Below, piece by piece: positions 38,091 to 50,001 of a DNA stretch of 64,000 nt; position 1 is the stretch's first letter, and every line of letters begins with the position of its first letter. A model generated the notes under the pieces. It had not been told where the DNA came from. It was given only the letters and a program-made list of their open reading frames with translations, and did not search any database. Where the stretch lies: positions 434,001 through 498,000 of the forward strand of contig NHZP01000034.1 of assembly GCA_003313425.1 (NCBI GenBank), written 5' to 3'. The DNA comes from Pseudopyrenochaeta lycopersici. Taxonomy: Eukaryota; Ascomycota; Dothideomycetes; Pleosporales; Pseudopyrenochaetaceae. The translations under genes and the position numbers were made by a program.

Positions 38091-40887
38091 GGACTCGCAG
38101 GACACCCTTTCCAGTCAAAATGAACATCCTCATCTTCGGAGATCAAACTGCTGATCAGTATCCGCTGCTGCGGAAGGCGTGCACATGGAATAACCATGCA
38201 GCGCTCACCACATTCCTGGACAGTATCAGCGTTGTCATTCGGGAAGAGGTGCAGAAGCTGCCGCGGACACAACGGGATCAGATCCCCGATTTCTTGACCA
38301 CCTGGGATCTTGTCGAGGCATACTATGCTAAGGGTTCGAAAGTTCCTCAGCTAGAGAGCTGTATGGTGACGATCGCACAACTGGCACACTACATTGGGTG
38401 AGTAGATCCAAATGTAATTTCTAGCCACCACTGACTTTGTAGGTATTATGCAGAGAACCCATCAGAATTGCCAAATCCGGCGAACACAAGAGTGGTCGGT
38501 CTCGGCACCGGCTTGCTCGCAGGAGCTGTTGTTGCGTCCGCTCGATCTTTGAGTGAGCTCTTGCCGCTCGCTACTGAGGCTGTACGAATCGCTTTCCGCG
38601 CCGGTACCTGTGTGGGAGCGGCAAAGGGCGCCCTTGAGCAGGCATCGAACACAAAGGAGAGCTGGTCCACCATCGTTACTGGTATATCCGAGGACGCTGC
38701 CAAGGCTGCTCTCGCCGCGTTTCACAATGAGAGCCGGATACCAACCTCGGCGCAAGCCTACATTAGCGCGGTCAGCGTCATGGCTCTAACCATCAGCGGT
38801 CCACCATCCACAACGAAACGCCTATTCCAGGAGGTCGAAGCATTCAAGAACAACACCCGCGTACCTATTCCTGTCTTTGCACCATATCATGCACCCCACA
38901 TCTACGGCCAGGCCGACATCGACCGCATCTTGGACAATGACGCTATCAGACATCAACAACAGTTCCGCCCACTCGCCCTTGTACACTCTGCTACGCACGG
39001 AAAATGCCAAACCGCCACCGGGACCCTCGACTTGATCAGACTCGCTTTACGCGATATTTTGCTCGAGCCTGTGCGATGGGACAGCCTCCTTAGTGAGGTG
39101 GTTTCCCAAGTTACCGCTGCAGGTAGCGCAGAGTGCGCAGTCTCTGCCATTGGCGTCACGAACGTCGCCAACAGCCTTGCTTCTGCATTAAAATCAGGTG
39201 GTCAAACATCGATCACGGTTCGGGACCACTCTTCGTGGGTTGCGACGACCGACGAAGGCCGTGGCCGCACTCAGAATGACAAGATCGCCATTGTTGGCAT
39301 GTCAGGCCGCTTTCCAGGCGCTGCAAGCCCCGATAAACTCTGGGAGTTGCTTGAAAAGGGCTTGGATGTCCATCGAGAAGTTCCTGCAGATTGCTTCGAT
39401 GCTCAGGCACATTGTGATCCCTCCGGTAAGGGAAAGAACAAAAGCCACACTCCATATGGCTGCTTCATCGAAGAGCCCGGTCTATTCGATCCTCGGTTCT
39501 TCAATATGTCACCACGTGAAGCCGCGCAAACTGACCCAATGGGTCGATTGGCTCTTACAACAGCCTATGAGGCTCTTGAGATGTCCGGTTACGTCCCCAA
39601 CCGCACACCCTCGACTAAGCTTCACCGGATCGGAACCTTCTATGGTCAAACGTCTGACGGCTGGCGTGAGATTAATGCTGCTGAGAACATTGACACCTAC
39701 TTTATCACGGGTCGTGTACGAGCATTTGCGCCGGGCCGAATCAACTATTACTTCAAGTTCTCTGATCTATCGTATAGCATTGATACTATTTGTTCATTTT
39801 CTCTTGTAGCTATTCAGTTGGCTTGCATCTCATTTTGGGTGGGCGATTGTGACATTGCTTGTGTTGGTGGTTTGAACGTGTTGACTAATCTTGACATTCT
39901 CTCCGGCCTCAGCAAGGGCCAGTTCTTATCAAAGACTGGCAGTTGCAAAACTTACGACAATGATGCCGACGGTTACTGCCGTGGCGATGGTTGTGGCTCA
40001 GTGGTGCTCAAGCGTTACGAGGATGCCATTGCAGACAAGGACAATATTCTTGGATGCATCCTCGGTGCTGCAACCGACCACAGCGCGGAAGCTGTTTCAA
40101 TCACGCACCCACATGCTGGTGCGCAGGAGTTTCTCTACAATAAAGTCCTCTCCAATGCTGGTGTAGATGCCCATGACATCAGCTACGTCGAGATGCACGG
40201 GACTGGTACCCAGGCGGGTGGTGGTATTGAGATGACCTCTGTCACAAACGCCTTCGCTCCGCGTCACCGTCAGCGTCGCCCGGATCAAACCCTTCATCTT
40301 GGGGCTATCAAGGCAAATATAGGGCATGGGGGACCCGCTTCTGGTATCAATTCCCTCATTAAGGTCTTAATGATGATGAAGAAGAACGCCATCCCTGCCA
40401 ACGTTGGTATCAAAGGTGTTATGAACAAGACCTTCCCCAAAGATCTACTACAACGAAATGTCCACATCGAGACTACTCAAGCCGCCTGGCCACGCAATGG
40501 TGCCGAGAAGCGGAAGTTGTTTTTGAATAATTTCTCTGCGGCTGGTGGCAACACTGCTGTCATTCTTGAAGACGGGCCACTGCGCGAGAGTCCTAAGGGA
40601 GTCGACCCTCGCAGCATGCACACGGTCACCGTAAGTGCCAGATCCATCGCTTCGCTCAAGAAGAACATCAACAACCTTATGGACTTCCTCGACGAGAATC
40701 CGGAGACTACTCTGCCGAGCTTGGCTTACACAACCACTGCCCGCCGTATCCAACATAACTATCGTGTCGCTGTCTGCGTATCCGATATTTCCAAGGTCAA
40801 AGACGCCCTGAAGGCACAGCTCAAGGATACCTACAGTCCTCTCCCGATGGTCCGTACCAAAACCGCCTTCACCTTCACCGGTCAAGG

Positions 40888-40895
40888 ATCGCAAT
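40888..40895. repeat. Left target-site duplication of the hAT
   Basis: ATCGCAAT, repeated exactly at 43561..43568. Confidence 0.95.
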
Positions 40896-43560
40896 CAGTG
40901 CTGGCAACAGTCAATCAGTCCGACGTCAATCAGATGACATTCAGATATCTGACATACGGCCCAGATCCAATCAGTCTATCTGATGTGGCGTTGCCGATAT
41001 TGGTTGTCCCCGCAACGTGCCGCGGTACGGTCGTAAAGAGTGCAAAGCGTGAGATATTTCGCCAATCATACTACGAGAATATGTGCAATTTCGCTTAATT
41101 TACAAGACGTGCTTTCAGCCAGTGCCTCTGTGTCTGACATGCCTCCACAACCTCTGGTCCTAAGCAATTTCGCTCATCTGTAATGAGCTTTTTGGCTGCT
41201 GAGAAAACCCGCTCTACCTCACTACTCATCGCTGGTATTGAGAAGGTATCGAAAGCCATACATGCTAAGACTGGGAAGTCAGTTTGATGCTCCTTCCACC
41301 AGGCGATTGGACTCTTTAACCCCTGAAGCCTGGGATCAAATGTCCGTAAGTAGTTGTCAAGCTCTAGACTCTCTGTATCCTTTTGCTTCTGCTTTTGATA
41401 CCTGCGCGATAGGTAATCGGCCGAGAATGTGTCGAATGATCCGAGTTCGGGGAAGGAAGATTTTGGCTCGTTTGCCTCTGCTACCCGACTCTCACAGTCA
41501 TATGCGGAATCAATATGAATCCTTTCGCGATACTTCAGGTAAAGGTTCTTGAACACCTTGTTCGCGCTCTTAATCCAACTTGGATGTTTTGCCCACTTAT
41601 CCTCAAAGTACTCAAATCGCCACGCAGGATGAAGGACGATAGCCGCAATATAGAGTGGTGAGGAGTCCGTAAGCTTGAAGTACTTTTCAAGCTTTATCCA
41701 GGCTGCATTGATACCAGTGTTGTAGTGCTTAGTTCGTTCAAGATTAGCACTAGGTATATTTACCTCCTTTTGCGCCTTCTCAAGAACTTCATACATATAA
41801 TTCATACCATGGAGGACTGTCCATAGTGTACTATACTGTCCCTCTTGACTAGGGTTCTGTGCTCGACCCTCCTCTCTTTCGCAAAGCTGCCGGAAAGGAA
41901 TTAATATTTTCTGCCACCGAATCAAGTCCTCCCAGTCATCCCCAGTAAGAAAGTCTTGTCGGAGATCGTAGGCATCCTGCTGATTTGGAAGGTTCCAGCG
42001 AAGTTGGTAAAGAGTAATTGCTGCGCGGAGTTTAATCCCTAGAATTTTATTAGCATAAAGCTAATACCGCGATTAGGGAATAAGGATATATATACCACGG
42101 GAAATCATAGCTTCAGTTGAATGCCATCGAATTCCTCCATCAACAAGAAGCTGGTAGATCTGAATCTCTTCTCCTTGGCACTCAATAAACATTGCTAATC
42201 TTGCCTCATTATTATTAACATAGACGCAAATGTTGTGGAGTTTGCCGATTGGACCCGTGCTATTCCAGATGCGAAAAGCTTCCTCATATGAGGCACCAGC
42301 TAACTTCCGCTCAAGTTTGCTAACGCCTTTACCAAGTAGTAAGGCCTTGATAACTAGGTTGATAATGTGACCAAGACACCGTAGGCGTGAAAAGTCAACG
42401 TCAATGTCAAACCTAGTTGCAAGCTCCTTAAGCATAGTATCATTGTCTCCGGCATTGTCCATCATAAATGCACCAAGATTCTGGCTAACCTCGTAGTCGT
42501 CAATAACTTTAGCGATAATTCCTGCAATCATTTCACCAGCCTTAACTCCTTTGGTGTCCTTAAAGCCCAGAAGACAATGCACAAGCGTGCAGTCCTCATC
42601 AATAAAGTGACCACATATCGCAATATAATTCTTGATAGTTGGAGCACGCCAGCTATCCAATGATATGTTAATTTTACTTCGTGCACGCGAAACCTTGTCC
42701 TTAATCTGTATCTTCCTCAACGTAAAGTAGTCCAACACCCAGGCTTTGATTGTGTTGTGCGATGATGGAAGGATTGCTTCAATCTCAGGCCGGCCGTTAA
42801 CGAGGGCATCTCGAAATTCTGCATCTTCAACGAGCGCAAAGCTAAGATCGTTTTTGATAAATATGTTAACGACTTGCTTCTTGTACTTGAGGTCATCGAA
42901 CGGCTCTGGATGATTGCTTGGGGATAGGGCCGAGCTATTCCTACTGGGTTCTGTTATTCCATGGACCTTGCCCAAATGGGATATAATTGATGAAGTTGAT
43001 GTCGCATTGAAGAGCTGTGAGCTGGATGCCTTTTCCGTATGGCAGAGCTTGCAGAGCCAAAGCTTCTGGTAGCCATTTGCTTGTATGTCGGCTCCATGCT
43101 GATAAACCCATGAATCTTGGCGTTTGTATTTAGTACCCGTTTGTTCCGTGGACGATATTGCACATTCTGAAGGAGCTTGCCGCGATACTTAAGGGTATTA
43201 AACTGAATATTAAAGATGCAAGCATGTGAGGTGTCGGAGAGCTGCGAATCAGCCTGCGATGCTTCTGAACAAGCCGCTTCAGTTAAAGATAACTGAGAGG
43301 TACGGTCATCAATTTCAATTTCGCTGACGCCCAAGCTCACATTGCCTTCAGAAGGCGATAAAGATGACTCTGAAAGAGTTCTTCTCATGATTGACAGACT
43401 GTTATGAGAGTGGTGTGCAAATTTGAAATTTTATTTCGATAAGCGAGTACGAAGCGAAGGCCAATCAGATATCTGACAGAGGGCAGATAACCTGATTGGT
43501 AGGACTGACGCTCGGACTGATTGATGATCCAATCAGTCTGATTGACTGTTGCCAGCACTG
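40896..43560 (-). mobile_element. hAT element (2,665 bp) inside the PKS
   Basis: Terminal inverted repeats CAGTGCTGGCAACAGTCAAT at the left, with the reverse complement ending at 43560. They are flanked by the 8 bp duplication ATCGCAAT at 40888..40895 and 43561..43568. TIRs beginning CAG and an 8 bp duplication define hAT. Subterminal CAATCAG motifs recur at both ends. It carries a transposase on the minus strand, antisense to the PKS. The perfect TSD and long TIR match indicate recent insertion. Confidence 0.95.
41095..43388 (-). CDS. hAT transposase (one unresolved frame change near the N-terminus)
   Basis: Core exons: from about 43190 to 42096, and 42038..41095, joined by a 57 bp intron (GTATAT...TTCTAG). 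Motifs: BED-type zinc finger (QKLWLCKLCHTEK ... IISHLGKVHGI), catalytic core (KINISLDSWRAPTIKNYIAI, FMMDNAGDNDTMLKELATRF, RCLGHIINLVIKALLLG) and C-terminal dimerisation region (FSIPAMSSEVERVFSAAKKL). The upstream frame starting MRRTLSESSLSPSEGNVSLG (ATG 43388) ends in another phase. Either an intron I cannot place or a frameshift joins it to the zinc-finger frame. Everything from the BED finger on is open, so the enzyme may be active. Confidence 0.8.
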
Positions 43561-46500
43561 ATCGCAATACACTAGTCTTGGCCAGAAGTTGTATGAGGAG
43601 TTGGGCTCCTTCAAGGTCGATATCGATCAGCTCGATAATTTTGCTCGTCTGCATTCACTTCCATCTTTCCTTCCGCTGTTGACGGGTGTGGATGTAGCCA
43701 CACTCTCTCCAGTGGTCGTCCAGTTTGGCATGGCTTGCATCCAGGTCGCCCTTGCCCGTATGTGGGCATCTTGGGGTATTATTCCTACTGCTGTCATTGG
43801 CCACAGCCTCGGCGAATATGCCGCCCTTCATGTGGCTGGCGTCATCTCTGCTAGCGACATGGTTCTCTTGGTTGGTCGCCGCGCTCAACTCCTTGAGCAG
43901 GAATGCACTGCCAACACTCACGGCATGCTTGCCGTCAAGGGTAGCGCAGATTCCATTAGGGTAGCTTTGGGTAGCAAGATGACCGAGATTGCTTGCATGA
44001 ACGGTCCTGAGGAAACCGTTCTTTGTGGAACCGCTGAGGTCATCGAATCTACCAGTCAACTTCTCTCCGGCGAGGGTTTCAAAGCTACGAAGTTGCAAGT
44101 GCCGTTTGCATTTCACTCTGCCCAGGTTGAGCCAATTCTTGAGAAATTCAAGGATATTGCTGCATCTGTCATATTCAGCAAACCGGAGGTACCTGTCATG
44201 TCGCCCCTCACTGGTCAGGTCATCCGTGAGGCCGGGATCATCGGCCCCGCCTACCTTGCCCGCCACGCTCGTGAGACCGTCAACTTCTGGGCTGCTCTTG
44301 CAACTGGACAAGAAGAGAAGTTGTTCGATGGAAAGACCGCCTGGCTCGAGATTGGTGCTCACCCTGTCTGCAGCGGTATGGTAAAGGCTAGCCTAGGTGG
44401 AGCGCCTTGCACTGCCGGTTCACTCCGCCGTAGTGAAGACCCGTGGAAGACCCTTTCCAACAGCATTGCCACCCTATACCTTGCTGGTGTCTACTTCGAC
44501 TTCAACGAGTACCACAGGCTCTTCAACGGTGCCCATGAGATGTACACATTGCCAACTTACGCATTCGACAACAAGAAGTACTGGCTGGACTACCACAACA
44601 ACTGGACTCTTACCAAGGGCGAGGCTCCTCAGGCTGCTGAGCTCAAGGCAATTGAGGCGGCACCTGTCGAAGAGGCACCATCCAAATTATCCACAACTTC
44701 TTGCCACAAGATCGTGCGAGAGGAGCTCCATGCCAACTCTGGTACTGTTGTCGTCCAGTCCGATCTTTCCGATCCCAAGCTAAAGGCTACCATCACCGGG
44801 CACCAAGTCAATGGCACTCCGCTCACTCCATCATCGCTCTATGCCGACCAAGCCATGACTGTGGCTGATTACCTCTACCAGCAACTTCGGCCTGGTATGC
44901 CAACTCCCGGTCTCAATGTTTGTGCAATGGAGGTTACCAAGACCTTGATTCCTCAGTATCCTCCTCCAGCGGCTGGTCAGCATCTACAGATCGAGGGTCA
45001 TGCAGACCTTGAGAACAATCAAGTTAGCATCAAGTTCCGCACAGTGACAGCTGATGGCTCCGAGGTTCTTGTTGAGCACGCTGTTGGTCTTGTCAAATAC
45101 GAAGATGTCAACGCATGGAAGGAAGAGTAGGGTCGCATCCAGTACAAGGTGCAGGCTCAGATTGACTTGCTCAAGCAGAAGCTGGAAACTGGTGCCGCCC
45201 ATAAAGTCCTCCGTGGCATGGCTCACAAGCTATTCAAGGCACTTGTGACCTATGCCGACAACTACCGTGGCATGGAAGAGGTCATCCTGGATGGTAAGCA
45301 GACAGAAGCCACCGCTGAGGTCCAATTCCAGACTACCGCTGCCGATGGCGAGTTTCTCTGCTCCCCGTACTGGATCGACAGTTTGGCTCATCTTTCGGGC
45401 TTCATCGTCATTGCTTCGGATCACCTTGACTCAGAGAACTCGGTATACATCTCTCATGGGTGGGGCTCCATTAAGATTGCGAAGCAACTCTCTCCTGAGA
45501 AGAAGTACCGCTCTTATGTCCGCATGCAGCCTGCTCTTGGTAACATCTCTGTCGGTGATGTCTATATCATGGAAGGCAATGAGATTATCGGCATGGTCAT
45601 GGGTCTGAAGTTCCAGAACATTCCTCGCCGTGCTCTCAACATCATGATGCCTCCTGCTAGCAAGTCCGCCGCAGCCCCGGCTGCAAAGTCGAATGCTCCG
45701 CCTGTGTCTGCAAAAGTCCTTCCTGTAGCTCCTACGAAGGCCCAGCCCGCTCTGATCAAGGCGGCAAAACCAGTCGCTAAAGTTGTAGCGAAGCCTTCCA
45801 AGGTAGTGAAGACTGTAAAGGTAGCCAACACCGGTGTAACAGCCAAGGTGATGAAGATTATCGCCGAGGAGACTGATGTCGATATGACTGAGCTTGTTGA
45901 GGAGGCTGCATTCGAAAATCTTGATGTTGACTCGCTCCTCTCATTGACTATCTCGGCTAGGTTCCATGAGGAGCTTGAGCTAGATATCCCCTCTTCACTC
46001 TTTACCGACTGCGCCACAGTCGGTGAATTAAAGAAGCACTTCGCACAGTACGATGGTGGTGTCACCATTGTCGATGATGATTGTGCGTCCGACACTACCG
46101 ATGAGCCTTCTGATTCCTCCACGCCCTATGAGCCGGCTACCGCCAGCACTCCAGCTAGCTCCGCTCCTAGCATCGCTGACAATGATATCGAGGTTAAAGC
46201 TTCTAGTAAAACTGTCATTGATGGTTCACCTAGCCTCGCTCGCAAGCTCGTCGCTGAAGAGATGGGCGTCGATGTTTCCGAAATCACAGACGACCTCGAT
46301 CTCACCGATATTGGCATGGACTCCTTGATGAGCTTGAAAATCTTGGGCAGCATGCGAGAACAGACTGGCCGAGATTTGCCCGCAGACTTTCTTACCGTCA
46401 ACGTCACTATCAAAGACATCGAGACTGCTCTTGGTATGCGCCCCCAGCCGACGCAACAGGTCAAGGTCACAGCAAAATTTGCTCCCAAAATTTCGTCCAA

Positions 46501-47400
46501 ACCGCCTCAACTCTCTGAGGTGAACAAGAAGCTTGCTAAAGCCATTGACATCTCCCAATTGCTTCCTTCTAACTCGGTCTTACTTCAGGGTAACCCAAGA
46601 GTAGCTACCAAGAAGTTCTTCCTGATTCCCGATGGCTCCGGTAGTGCAACTAGTTATATCTCTATTCCCAACATCTCGCCCGACATGGCTGTGTACGGTC
46701 TTAACTGCCCGTTCATGAAGTGCCCCGAGAAATGGAACTGTGGTGTTGAGGGCGTCTCAGCCCTCTATCTCCAGGAAATCAAGCGTCGCCAACCCCAGGG
46801 ACCATATATCATCGGTGGGTGGTCCGCTGGTGGTGTCATGGCCTACGAAGTCGCCCAACAACTCGTCAACTCGGGTGAGAAGGTGGAGAGCCTTGTACTC
46901 ATCGACGCGCCATGCCCGGTCGCTCTTGATCCTCTCCCAGCCCGTCTCCATATTTTCTTCGATCAGATTGGTCTACTCGGTACTGGCAAGCCTGGAGGCA
47001 CGCCGTCGTGGCTGCTGCCTCACTTCGCGTCTGCGATCCAAAACCTCAAAGACTATGACCCGACGCCTATGAACCCCAGTATTGCGCCGCCTGTTCTTGC
47101 AATCTGGTGCACAGATGGCGTATGCCCTAACCCTGATGATCCTCGTCCACCGCCGGGTGAGGGCGAAGACCCAGCGCCTATGAAATGGCTACTCAACAAC
47201 CGCACGAACTTCGATGACAATGGCTGGGCGCAGCTGTTGCCGAAGGAGAATTTTGAGTATGCTGTCATGGGTGGCAATCATTTCACGATGATGAAGGGTG
47301 ATCATGTAAGCTAAATCTTCATCTACCATATGAACTCTTACTGATGTATTGTTAGGGAGCCACATTAGGCAAACTTATTCAAAAGGGTCTGAAGCTATGA

Positions 47401-47622
47401 GTGCTCTCCCCGAATTAGACTGTATATTTCAATTTGCATGCATTTTCTATGTTCAAGTGTTGACACTGGAATGTCGGCGTTAGATGGTTTTTCTCTTTCT
47501 TCACACGTGCTGGTCAGCATAGATAAACGAATGCAGAATTTTTACAGCAAAAGCTCAAGTAAATTAGCGTAACTAGGCATATATGTATATTACTCTCTCA
47601 TTTTGAAGATAATTTCAAGCTC
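47401..47622. other. PKS 3' flank
   Basis: AT-rich, no gene; it should hold the PKS terminator. Confidence 0.4.
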
Positions 47623-47895
47623 CTAACGATCTTCACCAGCCCACGTGACAGGTGTTTTTGCCAGACTATCCCCCCGCGCGTTGAAGAAGTATGCAACGGT
47701 AATATAATCTTCGAAGAACTTTGGGCAGTGCTCTAAAATATACTTCATTAATGTCGACTTCCCTGCTCCTGGTTTGCCCTTGATCCACAGTACTCCGTTA
47801 TGTTTTTTGAGGACACGCCGATCCCGCCAAGGCTTCGGCGGCGATTCCGGGTCGATGGTGTCTGTGAACTGCTTCAGGATCTGAAGCGTCGACAC
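47623..47895 (-). pseudogene. NACHT NLR fragment
   Basis: 90 codons with HNGVLWIKGKPGAGKSTLMK, the P-loop of fungal NACHT proteins, preceded by a typical lead-in (FTDTIDPESPPKPWRDRRVL) and followed by YILEHCPKFFEDYITVAYFF and NARGDSLAKT. The frame ends after the P-loop region, so the remaining NACHT motifs and the sensor repeats are gone. Confidence 0.75.
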
Positions 47896-48418
47896 GTCAC
47901 GAGCAGGCGGAGGCCATGCTCAGCCATGGCTGGACTAGTGGGTAGGATGGCTCAGCAGAGTAACCAGATTGGATGAGAAATATGCAGCAATACGTGCACA
48001 GGTCCGGGAGGCTACAGACTCGCGCGTGATGTAGAACGTGTTCTGGTCCATCTTCAGCTCGACGAGGCTGGGAATGCAGGTGAGACGTTCAGCCGAAGGG
48101 CGGTTAAGCCGGAAAGGTGGTGGTGCTCCAAAGCCCTCTATAGTTTGCCAGTGCTAGCAGGGAGGACGGCCGGCCCGCTCCGGCCATAGGGTTGTAGAGG
48201 CTGAGTGTTTTCCGTGGCGTTGATGAGGAGCGTCAGGACGAGGTGTTGTCGCGTAAGGGCGCTGAGACACTAGCCACAAGTCACGTCCCATGGCCTTGGC
48301 GGCCACGTGGCGGTGGTTGCTGAGTCAACCAAAGCGCTGAAGCGCCCCAGCTGTTAAACCGTCATCAGTCTTCGCGACAGCTAGTGTGCAACTCCACGAC
48401 TCCGTGCAACATATTGTT
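47896..48418. other. Intergenic with a dispersed repeat at about 48154-48197
   Basis: Holds the second copy of GGCCCGCTCCGGCCATAGGG (first copy near 17532). No gene seen. Confidence 0.4.
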
Positions 48419-49636
48419 ATGTCTTCATCGCGAAATCGGCAAGAATCAAATCAAAACATAACCCCGCCTTCGAGCTTTGCAGATCTACCGTTGACGCCGC
48501 CGCCGACCGACGAGAAGCCCTTCGCGCAAGCCCCCCGCGTTATCGCGCTCTTCCACGAAATTCAGGCTGGAAAGCATAGCAATCGAGGGCCGTGGATCGA
48601 GTTTCAGCTTGCAGAAGGAGACTACGATAAGATAGCGCATCTGCTCAGCCAAGACGCGGAGCTGCTGGGGTTTGTAGAAGACAAGATAAGGTGAGTATGC
48701 TCGAGAAATGATAAACATGGCAGCTAACAAAGAGGATCGGCAGGTATGATTATGACGCGGAAAGACACCGGCTTGTCGTTCGCATGCCTACAGCCGTACA
48801 CGAATTGTTCATCGCCCGCATCGAGGATGCCGTATTCAGTCAACTTAAATCGATCCGTGAAGGATCTGACGATGCGGCGGCTTTTGCCCATAGAGTGAAT
48901 CCAGCTCGGTCTACTGAGATATACTTTCCAGTTGAGAACGATTCGTCTGGCAGAAAGTCGAAACACGAGCCAGACGCGTCCTTCTGGCATGACAGTGCAC
49001 AATACCCTGGGGTTATCATTGAAGTGGCATATTCACAGAAGAGGAAAAGGTTGGACCGGCTGGCTGAAGACTACCTCCTCGACTCTGACGCCAGCGTACA
49101 GGCTGTTGTTGGGCTGGATATTGAGTATGGCAAGAAAGGTTCGCGCAAGGCAACGCTATCGGTGTGGCGAGTCGGAGTGTTCCGTACTGCTACTGAAGAT
49201 GAGCTATGGGTAGTGAAAGAGGTCACGGATGAGGTAAGCTACATCTATCATTCTTTTGTCGTTGATATTCTGACGTTGGCACCAGGTCTTCCGTGACGAT
49301 CAAGGGAACACTACCGGCCATCCAGGCCTGCGGCTTCGCCTCAGTGATTTCGCGTACGAAGAATTAGTGCAAAAGGAGCTTGGAGACCAAAATCGAGAAA
49401 TATACATCTCAGGTCAACAACTTTGCCAATTTCTCGCTGCAGCGGAGAGCAAGGTACAACAAGCGGGATCACTTGGCAAGCACTTGGTTGCTCCTGGTGT
49501 CAAGAAGAGGAAGCGGTCGGAAACACCTCCGGAAGAGATCACTTCGGGTGATGAAGCGCGATTCATTGAACAAGAGAGGAAAGTAGTGAAGCGTATGGAA
49601 GCCCAGGACTTCAATTACGATGATACATCTGCCTGA
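48419..49636 (+). CDS. PD-(D/E)XK nuclease-like fungal protein
   Basis: Three exons: 48419..48690, 48744..49233, 49286..49636, with introns of 53 and 52 bp and matching phases; 370 residues. Start is MSSSRNRQESN. The central part carries KHEPDASFWHDSAQYPGVII followed by EVAYSQKRKRL. This is a PD-X(n)-E-X-A arrangement like the core of Uma2-type PD-(D/E)XK nuclease folds common in fungal accessory genomes. The C-terminus is Lys/Arg/Glu-rich (KKRKRSETPPEE). Members of this family are usually annotated as hypothetical, and nuclease activity is not shown. The catalytic assignment (Asp in PDAS, Glu in EVAYS) is inference from the pattern. Confidence 0.7.
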
Positions 49637-50001
49637 GACCAAAGTCCACGGCAGAGGAGAGAATGCATAACAAGACGCGTTGAGAAATGAAATTTTGCAC
49701 TGCCGTTTCGGCCCGAGCGACCTTGTTCCATACCGACTGAACGGTCGGGATGTCGATTCCAGTCCTTGGAAGCCTGCTCCGATCGCTGCGTCTCCTGTCT
49801 CCGGGGCTGAGCAGCTGAGCAACCTGCTGCCCTGTCGATTCAGCCTCGAAGAGGCGAGAAAAGGCATCGGAAGGCCCCATGTTCCTGCGCCATGCTTCCG
49901 CTAGGCTGCTTTGGGTATGGATCTCCCTATTCTTCCTCATACATCTAGGCGTCTCTTCAGCCTAGTACATGGTCTAGTTTCCAACTTTCTTCAATCTCGA
50001 T

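Larger units (their letters stand above)
38120..47400 (+). pseudogene. Non-reducing polyketide synthase (melanin-type, SAT-KS-AT-PT-ACP-ACP-TE), disrupted
   Basis: Starts MNILIFGDQTADQYPLLRKA (ATG 38120). Introns 38398..38442 and 47306..47355; stop TGA 47400. Domains: SAT to about 39240 (GLGTG where GXCXG is usual), KS 39280-40590 (Cys at 39791 in SIDTIC, His in EMHGTGTQAG), and AT from 40600. AT is interrupted at 40896-43568 and resumes with Ser in GHSLGEYAAL. PT: His in GHQVNGTPLTPS and Asp in WIDSLAHLSGF. Two ACPs (DVDSLLSL, GMDSLMSL) and TE (GGWSAGGVMAYE, GNHFTMM). Two ACPs plus TE is the layout of tetrahydroxynaphthalene (DHN-melanin) synthases; product assignment is inference. Defects: a hAT insertion in AT, an in-frame TAG at 45128..45130 in PT, and substitutions around the KS cysteine. 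Not functional as it stands. Without the hAT and one target-site copy, the AT frame is continuous. Confidence 0.9.

Noticed and set aside
45149..47314. Separate gene for the PT-ACP-TE half of the PKS
   Set aside because: The frame is the same as upstream and only a TAG separates them; the apparent start is a GTG inside the PT domain.
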